This document shows positions 34,455 through 41,306 of a stretch of 47,341 nt of DNA, piece by piece. The notes beneath the pieces are model-generated. The model saw only the letters and a program-made list of their open reading frames with translations. It was not told where the DNA came from and did no database searches. Each line of letters starts with the position of its first letter. Position 1 is the stretch's first letter. The translations under genes were made by a program, and so were the position numbers. Source of the stretch: Chitinophagaceae bacterium (GTDB lineage Bacteria > Bacteroidota > Bacteroidia > Chitinophagales > Chitinophagaceae); the NCBI GenBank assembly GCA_018335935.1, contig JAGXRG010000035.1, forward strand, positions 1 through 47,341. The letters are read 5' to 3'.

Positions 34455-36449
34455 TTATTTTTTAGATTCTGCAGCAGCAGGGGGTGTGTTTTTACCAGTA
34501 CTAAATAACAATGGTGTATTGCTATTTGCAGGCGATACTCTAACATAACCACTCATCTCTTGATGCAGTGCACTACAGAAATCTGTACAGTACATAGGAT
34601 ACATACCTACTTTATCAACTTTCCATTTTAATGTAGCTGTTTCTCCTGGCATTATTAATAGTTCTGCATTGTTAGAACCTTTAATAGCAAAACCATGAGG
34701 CACATCCCAATCTTGTTCAAGATTAGTTACATGAAAATAAACTTCATCTCCAACTTTAATGCCTTCAATATTATCAGGTGTTAAGTGAGAACGAATGGCA
34801 GTCATGTAAACATGTACTTGGTTTCCTTTTCTTACTACTTTAGTTTCACCTTCACCTTTGGCTACATAAGGATTTGTGTTCTCTTCAATTTTAAAGAATT
34901 TGGTAGAATTATTCTTAATTAGATCTGCTTTACAAATTTGAGCGTAGTGTGGTTCTCCGATAGTAGGAAAATCTAATATCAATTGCATTTTATCTCCACT
35001 TATATCGTACAGTTGTGCACTTTGAGAAAGTTCAGGTCCTGTTGGTAAAAATCTATCTTTTGTAATTTTATTATAAGCTACTAAGTATTTGCCATCTGGT
35101 TTTTTTGTATCTCCACCTGCAACACATAAGTGACCAACAGAGTAAAAAGTAGGAGCTCTATCTAAAACTTTTAGATCTTTAATATTCCATTTTACAACTT
35201 CAGAAGAAACAAACATTGAAGTGTAAGCATTGCCATCATTATCAAACTCAGTATGTAAAGGTCCTAAGCCTGGTTTTTTTACTTCACCATATAATGCAGA
35301 TTCGTATTTAATAATTGGAATACCATCAAACTCGCCAATAAAATCTTTTGCTTCAATAGCTTTAATCATTTTATCAAAGCCAAATACAGGAATTAATGCA
35401 GCCAATTTTCCACTACCAACAATGTATTCACCTGTAGGACTAACATCACAACCATGTGGAGATTTAGGACATGGTATGAAGTAGCATATATCTTTTAAAT
35501 CTTTAACATCTAAAACGGTTACCTCAGTTTTAATTTCTGATTTTGCAGTATGTGATTTTTCATCGTAGATGTTATGAGCATATTGAACTTTTTGTTTTCT
35601 GCCTTTACCTGCTTTCATATATTCTTCTGCTTTTTTCCAGTTTACAGCCATCACAAAGTCTTTATCTCTTTGTGAAGCATTAACTTCTAAAAGTGTATGA
35701 GCTTGTTCTGTATTATAAGTAGAAAAAAAGAACCAACCATTAGAAACACCTTTGCCAGCTCTACTTAAATCGAAATTAACTCCAGGACATTGCAGTTGAA
35801 ATTTTAAATCCATTTTGCCATCTTCTTTATTAACAGAAATAAAACTTATGGAGCCTTTAAAATTTTGTTTGTAAGTGTTGATTGGTACATCTTGATTTTT
35901 ATCATCTGGTGGTACACTAAATCTTGTGCCTGCAACAACATACTCAGTGTTTTCTGTTATGAAAGGAGAGGAATGATTACCACCACTATTAGGAAGCTCA
36001 ATAATTTCATTAGTTCTAAACGTTTTTAAATCTATTCTGGCAACACGTGGAGTATTATTGGCATTTCCAAAAACCCATTTGCCATCATAATCTCCATTTG
36101 TTTTAGAAAGTTGAACGTGATGTAAATCATCCCATGGAACAAAACCATGCGAAGTATTTAACATGGGCTTAGTTTCTTCACTATAACCCCATCCTTTTTC
36201 AGGATCAACAGAAAATACTGGTATTACTCTTAATAATCTACCAGAAGGAAGACCATAGGTGCTCAGTTGACCACTAAATCCTCCAGACACAAAATTGTAA
36301 TAAGTATCATACTGACCAGGGGGTACATAAGCTTTTGCTGCTGCATCTGCTGATACTGCTGATCCTACATTTTTTGGTTTACAAGATGAGATTGTAAACA
36401 TTGTAATTACTGTAATAGTTGCAATTACACTTAAATAAAACTTTTTCAT
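34455..36449 (-). CDS. nosZ: NosZ, clade II (Sec-dependent) nitrous oxide reductase
   Basis: A 664-residue protein that reduces N2O to N2. It has a Sec-type signal with a lipobox (ISSC, Cys23) and no twin-arginine motif, the mark of clade II enzymes. The seven-bladed propeller carries CuZ ligand motifs such as DDLHH (107-111) and PHGCD. The C-terminal cupredoxin domain has the CuA motif CTDFCSALHQEM. The lipobox suggests membrane anchoring in the periplasm. It follows the cytochrome c gene by 17 bases. Confidence 0.96.
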   Translation of the reverse strand: MKKFYLSVIATITVITMFTISSCKPKNVGSAVSADAAAKAYVPPGQYDTYYNFVSGGFSGQLSTYGLPSGRLLRVIPVFSVDPEKGWGYSEETKPMLNTSHGFVPWDDLHHVQLSKTNGDYDGKWVFGNANNTPRVARIDLKTFRTNEIIELPNSGGNHSSPFITENTEYVVAGTRFSVPPDDKNQDVPINTYKQNFKGSISFISVNKEDGKMDLKFQLQCPGVNFDLSRAGKGVSNGWFFFSTYNTEQAHTLLEVNASQRDKDFVMAVNWKKAEEYMKAGKGRKQKVQYAHNIYDEKSHTAKSEIKTEVTVLDVKDLKDICYFIPCPKSPHGCDVSPTGEYIVGSGKLAALIPVFGFDKMIKAIEAKDFIGEFDGIPIIKYESALYGEVKKPGLGPLHTEFDNDGNAYTSMFVSSEVVKWNIKDLKVLDRAPTFYSVGHLCVAGGDTKKPDGKYLVAYNKITKDRFLPTGPELSQSAQLYDISGDKMQLILDFPTIGEPHYAQICKADLIKNNSTKFFKIEENTNPYVAKGEGETKVVRKGNQVHVYMTAIRSHLTPDNIEGIKVGDEVYFHVTNLEQDWDVPHGFAIKGSNNAELLIMPGETATLKWKVDKVGMYPMYCTDFCSALHQEMSGYVRVSPANSNTPLLFSTGKNTPPAAAESKK

Positions 36450-36466
36450 TTTTTTTAATTTTTATA

Positions 36467-36946
36467 TTATTTAACACCATCATTTTTTCTCATGAATTCA
36501 TATAATGATCTGGCATCATCATCTGAAAGATTTTGATTAGGCATACGAACCAAGCAAATTTCAAGTTGTGCCTGTAGCTCTGGATCTTTATCTATCATGG
36601 CATCAGTATTGGTTATAAAATTCAGAATCCATTCTGCTTTTCTTCTAGTAGTAATACCTTCCCAACCTGGTCCAACTAATTTTTCATTAGTAAGTTTATG
36701 ACAGCTACCACATTTTACTCCATAAACTTTTTCTCCATTAGAAGCCATTGCAGCATCTAGTTTTGGATCTACTTTTACGTCACTAAATTTACCTTCTCCT
36801 CTGTGAGGATCATAATCAGGATTAACATTATTGTTTGTAGCATTAGTAGCATAAGGATCTGCAGCATCAGCATTATTAGAGGTATTGCCACCTCCACAAG
36901 CTGTAATAAAAAATCCCATGAGTAGTACAATCGTTATTTTTTTCAT
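36467..36946 (-). CDS. Cytochrome c lipoprotein upstream of nosZ, likely electron donor
   Basis: A 159-residue lipoprotein (FITAC, Cys17) with a low-complexity Asn/Ala linker (about 20-45) and a mono-haem cytochrome c domain: CGSCH at 79-83 and the axial Met in VRMPNQ near 135. Its place just upstream of nosZ under the same promoter suggests it passes electrons to CuA, as NosC-type cytochromes do in clade II clusters. Confidence 0.9.
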   Translation of the reverse strand: MKKITIVLLMGFFITACGGGNTSNNADAADPYATNATNNNVNPDYDPHRGEGKFSDVKVDPKLDAAMASNGEKVYGVKCGSCHKLTNEKLVGPGWEGITTRRKAEWILNFITNTDAMIDKDPELQAQLEICLVRMPNQNLSDDDARSLYEFMRKNDGVK

Positions 36947-37071
36947 AAAGTGAATATTTATTGTTTAGGCAAGATTAGAATTAAGAAAAAATTGTTTTTA
37001 TGTTTTTAATCATATGTGATTTTATACTTGTAAATAGTGCTTCAGTGTTTCTTTCAAATGCCTTTCTAGTG

Positions 37072-37114
37072 CGAAGTTTAGAATATGCTCAAAAAATTGT
37101 AATGACCACAATCA
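37072..37114 (-). promoter_or_regulatory. FNR-like box and -7-like element, nos operon
   Basis: Box TGACCACAATCA at 37103-37114 and minus-strand AAACTTCG at 37079-37072 (four of six fixed positions), centres 33 bp apart. Predicted start near 37067, leaving a leader of about 120 bases before the cytochrome gene. The leader contains the inverted repeat AATCA-N4-TGATT at 37008-37021. Confidence 0.55.
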
Positions 37115-37124
37115 TGTAAATAGC

Positions 37125-37167
37125 TGAATAATATCAGTTGTATGCTCTATGTCATTTTTTAGTTTCG
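37125..37167 (+). promoter_or_regulatory. FNR-like box and -7 element, Crp/Fnr gene (autoregulation)
   Basis: Box TGAATAATATCA (one mismatch) at 37125-37136, 22 bp from the nos box. TAGTTTCG at 37160-37167 is 33 bp away centre to centre. Predicted start near 37172, 17 bases before the ATG at 37189. This also argues against any start codon upstream of 37172. Confidence 0.6.
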
Positions 37168-37188
37168 ATTGAAACAAAAAGTATTGAT

Positions 37189-37785
37189 ATGATGATTGAT
37201 ATTAATTTATTACTAGATCGTGGAGCAGTTTATAAAAACTATAGTTGTGGTGATATTATTTTTAAAGAAGGCAATCAATCGCATTTTTATTATCAACTCA
37301 TTAAAGGAAGAGTGAGGTGGGTAAATATTAATGAAGAAGGAAAAGAGTTTTTGCAAGTCATCATTAATGCAGGAGAATGTTTTGGTGAATTTCCATTGTT
37401 CGATGATCAACCATTAGCAGCTACTTCAATAGCTGATACTGATATTGAAGTATTGAGATTACATCGTTCTACATTTCACCAAATATTAAAAGACCATCAA
37501 GATATACATTTAGCTTTTTCTAAATTGTTAACTCAAAGGTTAAGGTTTAAATTTTTAATTCTTAAAGAAATCGCAAATCATAATCCCGAAAATAGTATAT
37601 CTACTTTATTGAATTATTTTAAAGAAAACAAAACGAACATTTGTTCAAAATGTAATCAATTAAAATTAACCAGACAGCAAATTGCTGATATGACAGGCTT
37701 AAGAGTTGAAACTGTAATTAGAACCATGCGAAATATGCACGATAGGGGAGAACTACTCATTGAAAAAGGTAAAGTTTATTGCTGA
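37189..37785 (+). CDS. Crp/Fnr-family transcription regulator
   Basis: I start at the ATG at 37189 (a second ATG follows at once) because the promoter elements lie just upstream; longer frames would need a TTG at 37138. The protein has 198 residues: a cNMP-type beta-barrel (about 10-115), a dimerisation helix, and an HTH (about 160-186) with VETVIR, which keeps the Glu174 and Arg178 positions that read TGA in Fnr. It lacks the N-terminal Cys cluster of Fnr, so direct [4Fe-4S] oxygen sensing is unlikely; a DNR/NNR-type NO or haem sensor is possible. Cys152 and Cys155 form a CSKC pair just before the HTH. It is flanked by nos and NO-defence genes and is the leading candidate for the box-binding regulator. 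Confidence 0.88.
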   Translation: MMIDINLLLDRGAVYKNYSCGDIIFKEGNQSHFYYQLIKGRVRWVNINEEGKEFLQVIINAGECFGEFPLFDDQPLAATSIADTDIEVLRLHRSTFHQILKDHQDIHLAFSKLLTQRLRFKFLILKEIANHNPENSISTLLNYFKENKTNICSKCNQLKLTRQQIADMTGLRVETVIRTMRNMHDRGELLIEKGKVYC

Positions 37786-37788
37786 GGA

Positions 37789-37831
37789 TGATTGAACTCA
37801 TAAATATATTTTATAATGTTTCTTTCATTTG
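37789..37831 (+). promoter_or_regulatory. FNR-like box (one mismatch) and -7 element, 12-TM protein / RIC
   Basis: TGATTGAACTCA at 37789-37800 directly follows the Crp/Fnr stop codon. TTCATTTG at 37824-37831 matches five of six fixed positions of TAnnTTTG at the standard 33 bp. Predicted start near 37836, 11 bases before the ATG at 37847. Confidence 0.45.
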
Positions 37832-37846
37832 TTAAAAGCATGAGCC

Positions 37847-39082
37847 ATGAAATTACATATGTTTCAATGGATAAAAATTTCGTTTATCAATTTACTTGTT
37901 GTTGCTATACTAGGGTTTTTACTCAGGTATAAAATCTTATATACTTTCACCTATATAGATCAAAAACATTTATTGCATGCACATTCTCATTTTGCATTTA
38001 CAGGTTGGATAACACAAACTTTAATGGCTTTAATAGTAGGGTTTATTTGTAATAAACACCACAAAGACTTATTCAAAAAATATTTTTGGCCTTTGCTGTT
38101 TAATTTAATTGGTTCCTGGGGTATGTTGATCACTTTTACTATTCAAGGTTATGGATTTTATTCTATAGCATTTTCAACAACTTCAATTTTTGTGAGTTAT
38201 TGGTTTGCCATTATTGTTTGGAAAGACCTAAATGCTATTGCAGAAAATGATATTGGAATAAAATGGATTAAGATTGCCTTAATAAGTAATGTTATTTCTT
38301 CGATAGGAGCATTTGCATTAGCTTTTTTAATGGCTAATAAAATTGTGCATCAAAATTGGTATGTTTCGGCACAATATTTTTTTCTACATTTTCAGTATAA
38401 TGGTTGGTTTTTCTTTTGTTGTATTGGTTTAATAAGTTCATCATTATTTAATAATATAGTTAGTAAAAGGGTACTTAACCAAGTATTTTATGGCTTTACA
38501 ATCTCTTTAATTCCTGCTTTCTTTTTATCTATACTCTGGATGAAATTATCTAGCACATTATATTTTATTATTGTTATTTCTGCCATTGTGCAAGTAGTTG
38601 CTTGGGTTTATTTATTGTTACATATTAAAAAAAATATATCACTCATAAAAAATAAAATAGCCAATAATATTGTTGTTATTCTTTATGGTCTAGTTGCCAC
38701 TGCACTGTCAATAAAACTACTGTTACAACTAGGTTCTATACATCCTACATTAAGTAAATTGGCTTTTGGATTTAGACCAATTGTTATAGGTTATTTACAT
38801 TTAGTATTATTAGCCATTATTAGTTTATCAATCATTGGTTATGTTTTATACATAACTAAAATTAACATGAATGATTGGCTTAAGCGAGGAGTAGTTTTGT
38901 TTGCTATTAGCATTATGTTTAATGAAATTTTATTAATGATTCAAGGTTTTGCTGCTTTAGATTATATAGTAGTTCCATACATTAATGAACTACTGTTATT
39001 AGCTACTGTCTTTTTGTTTATAAGTATTTTATTAATGAATGTAGGAATAAATAAGAACAAGGTGAGTGAAGTCATAAAATAA
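37847..39082 (+). CDS. Twelve-TM His-rich membrane protein of unknown function beside RIC
   Basis: A 411-residue protein, almost entirely transmembrane (about 12 helices). Conserved-looking motifs are HLLHAHSHFAFTGW (41-54, with His41, 44, 46 and 48), FFLHFQYNGWFFF (His181) and GYLHLVLL (His317). His residues at helix ends recall haem-copper oxidase subunit I or NnrS-like proteins, but I cannot assign it to either. It lies between the Crp/Fnr gene and RIC, 37 bases before RIC, so a role in NO or haem/copper handling is an inference. An ATG at 37859 is an alternative start. Confidence 0.7.
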   Translation: MKLHMFQWIKISFINLLVVAILGFLLRYKILYTFTYIDQKHLLHAHSHFAFTGWITQTLMALIVGFICNKHHKDLFKKYFWPLLFNLIGSWGMLITFTIQGYGFYSIAFSTTSIFVSYWFAIIVWKDLNAIAENDIGIKWIKIALISNVISSIGAFALAFLMANKIVHQNWYVSAQYFFLHFQYNGWFFFCCIGLISSSLFNNIVSKRVLNQVFYGFTISLIPAFFLSILWMKLSSTLYFIIVISAIVQVVAWVYLLLHIKKNISLIKNKIANNIVVILYGLVATALSIKLLLQLGSIHPTLSKLAFGFRPIVIGYLHLVLLAIISLSIIGYVLYITKINMNDWLKRGVVLFAISIMFNEILLMIQGFAALDYIVVPYINELLLLATVFLFISILLMNVGINKNKVSEVIK

Positions 39083-39119
39083 AGAAATTGTATCAATCAT
39101 CTTTACAAAAATTAATTTT

Positions 39120-39839
39120 ATGAATAATTTAAAAGAACAATCACTGGCTAATATTGTTACCAATCATTTTCAAGCAGCTCAAGTTTTTGAAAAATATAAT
39201 TTAGATTTTTGCTGTAAAGGCAAAAAAACACTTGCAATTGCTTGCGATGAAAATAGAGTCGACATGGAAAGTGTGTTAACTGATTTAGCTGAAGTTTTAC
39301 AACAAGATGAACAAGTAAAGGATTTCAATAATATGTCTCTCGAAGCTTTAATTAGCTATATCATTTTACATCATCATTTCTATGTAAAACAATCATTGCC
39401 TAATATTTTATCACACATAGAAAAAGTAAGTTATAAGCATGGAGCATCTTATCCTTATATGGTAGAAGTATTGAACATTTTTGAACAAGTAAATGAAGAA
39501 ATGATTTCTCATATGCAAAAAGAAGAGATGATATTATTTCCTAGAATTAGAGCAATAGAATCTGCATTAAGTTTTAATTCTAATATTTTGATGAATAAGA
39601 GTGAAATTGAAAAACCCATTGAAGTAATGGAGACTGAACATGATTTTGTGGGAGAGGCTTTGGCTAAAATTAAAGTCTTAACTAATAATTATACCATATT
39701 AGATGAAATGTGTACAACATTTAAAATTACCATTGCTGAATTAAAAGAGTTTGAAGAAAAACTTCATGAACACGTGCATCTTGAAAATAATATTTTATTC
39801 CCTAAAGCAAAGAATTTGTTCAATGTGATTATTGTTTAA
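39120..39839 (+). CDS. ric: RIC/ScdA/YtfE/DnrN, di-iron protein for repair of iron-sulfur clusters
   Basis: A 239-residue protein. The N-terminal ScdA-type domain carries NLDFCCKGKKTL (Cys31, Cys32). The hemerythrin-like domain (about 75-239) has HHHFY, HMQKEEMILFP, ETEHD and HVHLENNILFP ligand motifs for a di-iron site. RIC proteins repair Fe-S clusters damaged by NO or peroxide. It is probably co-transcribed with the 12-TM gene. Confidence 0.94.
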   Translation: MNNLKEQSLANIVTNHFQAAQVFEKYNLDFCCKGKKTLAIACDENRVDMESVLTDLAEVLQQDEQVKDFNNMSLEALISYIILHHHFYVKQSLPNILSHIEKVSYKHGASYPYMVEVLNIFEQVNEEMISHMQKEEMILFPRIRAIESALSFNSNILMNKSEIEKPIEVMETEHDFVGEALAKIKVLTNNYTILDEMCTTFKITIAELKEFEEKLHEHVHLENNILFPKAKNLFNVIIV

Positions 39840-39842
39840 ATA

Positions 39843-40301
39843 TTACACAACTGCATCGGTATTGTTAGATTTTTTCCAGACTAGTTTTTTCCCAAAACCT
39901 TGTGTGCTATCAGTCATTTTAATCGAGTCAATTTCTATTAGCCACACTTCACCAGGCATTACTAGTGCAAATGGAAATTTTGAATGATAAGTCTTCGATG
40001 CTAGTTTATGATCTGCTTCATGATGTAATATAATGCTGCCTTCAAATTGAATACCTTGAACAATTAAATTTTTAAGTTTATCTGGCAATATTGTTCCAGC
40101 AATTTTTTGATGATGGTTTAAGTATTTGACGTGATTTGAGTCAGTCGATGATTTAAAGTACAGCTGCATAGCATCACTATTAAATGCATAGTAACAACTA
40201 AAGCAATAAGGTAAATCTTCTAGGTTTAAACAACATATGCTCATGCATTTTTGTTGTTTAATAAAATCAATAATATTTTCATTAACTTTTAGTTGCTCCA
40301 T
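39843..40301 (-). CDS. Pyridoxamine 5'-phosphate oxidase-like (flavin split-barrel) protein
   Basis: A 152-residue protein with the split-barrel pattern: an early strand CMSICCLNLEDLPYC, then LYFKSSTDSNHVKYL (about 48-62) and QGIQFEGSI (about 82-90), as in YhbP and PNPOx-like proteins that bind FMN, F420 or haem. It could be a flavin-dependent reductase; no substrate can be named. It overlaps the thioesterase gene by 20 bases and converges on RIC. Confidence 0.75.
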   Translation of the reverse strand: MEQLKVNENIIDFIKQQKCMSICCLNLEDLPYCFSCYYAFNSDAMQLYFKSSTDSNHVKYLNHHQKIAGTILPDKLKNLIVQGIQFEGSIILHHEADHKLASKTYHSKFPFALVMPGEVWLIEIDSIKMTDSTQGFGKKLVWKKSNNTDAVV

Positions 40302-40749
40302 TTATTTTATTTTTTCTAATTAAAGCATTTTTATAATCTTCTATTTCGCTTTTTGTTTGTGGTAAAAGTTTTGGAATTGTAATCTGATTCTTCGATTCAT
40401 CCAAAGCAACAAAAACAAAATATGACTTTCCAATTAAGTGATCTTTTTTCGATTTTATGTTTCTTGAAAATGCTTCAACTTTTATCTCTAGTGATGTTAT
40501 AAAAGCTCTAGTGACTTTTGCTTTTATAGTGATGATGTCGCCTATTATAGCAGATTTATTAAAGCTTATTTGATTGATGGTTGCAGTAACACAAATATGT
40601 TCTGCATGTGTTTGAGCACAAACTGCTGCTGCAATATCCATCCAATGCACCAACTTGCCTCCTTGTAAAATACCCATGGGATTGGTATCATTCGGACAAA
40701 CAATTTCTGTTTTAATTACACTTGATGCAGAAGGTTTCTTTTGTTTCAA
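40282..40749 (-). CDS. Acyl-CoA thioesterase, hotdog fold (YciA/BFIT type)
   Basis: A 155-residue hotdog-fold protein with NPMGILQGGKLVHWMDIAA (22-40), the catalytic loop of the acyl-CoA hydrolase family, and ITIKAKVTRAFITSLEIKVE. It should cleave acyl-CoA thioesters in the cytoplasm. It starts close to the nor promoter region and is read divergently from norC. Confidence 0.88.
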   Translation of the reverse strand: MKQKKPSASSVIKTEIVCPNDTNPMGILQGGKLVHWMDIAAAVCAQTHAEHICVTATINQISFNKSAIIGDIITIKAKVTRAFITSLEIKVEAFSRNIKSKKDHLIGKSYFVFVALDESKNQITIPKLLPQTKSEIEDYKNALIRKNKINGATKS

Positions 40750-40766
40750 TTGCTGAGATTAATCTG

Positions 40767-40809
40767 CAAGTTTATTTCAGACTATTGGATTGATGTATGA
40801 TTAATGTCA
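40767..40809 (-). promoter_or_regulatory. FNR-like box and -7 element, thioesterase / flavin-barrel operon
   Basis: Box TGATTAATGTCA at 40798-40809 and minus-strand TAAACTTG at 40774-40767 (five of six fixed positions), centres 33 bp apart. Predicted start near 40762, 13 bases before the thioesterase ATG. Confidence 0.5.
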
Positions 40810-40819
40810 GCAAATTTTA

Positions 40820-40862
40820 TGAATAAAATCATAAACCTCGGCATTCTTGAAATTTACTTTTA
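40820..40862 (+). promoter_or_regulatory. FNR-like box and -7 element, norCB operon
   Basis: Box TGAATAAAATCA (one mismatch) at 40820-40831, 22 bp from the perfect box at 40798. TACTTTTA at 40855-40862 is 33 bp away centre to centre. Predicted start near 40867, 38 bases before norC. Confidence 0.65.
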
Positions 40863-40904
40863 CACTTCATAATTTATTTTTCCGGGAAACAATTTCTTTA
40901 CTAA

Positions 40905-41306
40905 ATGCGTCATCAGCAAACTGTATTTATTTTTTCAATTCTAATCATTAGTTTTCTAGTATATTCTATTTATTTATACACTCATCTGCCTTTTAATTCA
41001 GATAGTGTTGATGAAAAAGTATTGCAGGGGAAAAAATTGTGGCAAGAGAAAAATTGTAATGCTTGTCATCAAATTTATGGGTTAGGTGGATTTCTTGGTC
41101 CGGATTTAACCAATGTATATTCTCAAAAATCTCCTGAATATATTAAAGCATTTATTCAATACGGAACAGTTGTAATGCCTAAATTTTCTTTATCTCAACA
41201 AGAGTTAAGTAGTTTGCTTGCATTTCTAAAAAGTGTTGATGAAACAGGAAACGCTAATCCAAAAAATATCATTATACATTCAAATGGAACCATTACAACA
41301 CCATAA
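40905..41306 (+). CDS. norC: NorC-like membrane-anchored cytochrome c subunit
   Basis: A 133-residue protein: one N-terminal transmembrane helix (about 6-26), haem c site CNACH (51-55), the NorC-type GLGGFLGPDLTNVY (59-72) and axial Met91 in VVMPKF. NorC takes electrons from soluble donors and passes them to NorB. It overlaps the next gene by 23 bases, so translation of the two is coupled. Confidence 0.92.
   Translation: MRHQQTVFIFSILIISFLVYSIYLYTHLPFNSDSVDEKVLQGKKLWQEKNCNACHQIYGLGGFLGPDLTNVYSQKSPEYIKAFIQYGTVVMPKFSLSQQELSSLLAFLKSVDETGNANPKNIIIHSNGTITTP

Noticed and set aside
37008..37021. AATCA-N4-TGATT inverted repeat as another FNR-like box
   Set aside because: The half-sites are in the opposite order to TGAT-N4-ATCA, and it would lie downstream of the predicted nos transcription start. 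I only mention it as a leader repeat.
37138..37188. Upstream extension of the Crp/Fnr frame to a TTG at 37138
   Set aside because: The extension overlaps the predicted -7 element at 37160-37167 and has no homology-like content; the ATG at 37189 fits the family length.
39083..39119. Separate FNR-like promoter for RIC
   Set aside because: No TGAY-N4-RTCA box or suitable -7 element at the standard spacing was found in the 37-base gap; co-transcription with the 12-TM gene is simpler.
39843..40301. Assignment as genuine pyridoxamine phosphate oxidase (PdxH)
   Set aside because: The protein is too short and lacks the PdxH C-terminal motif; only the general split-barrel fold can be supported.
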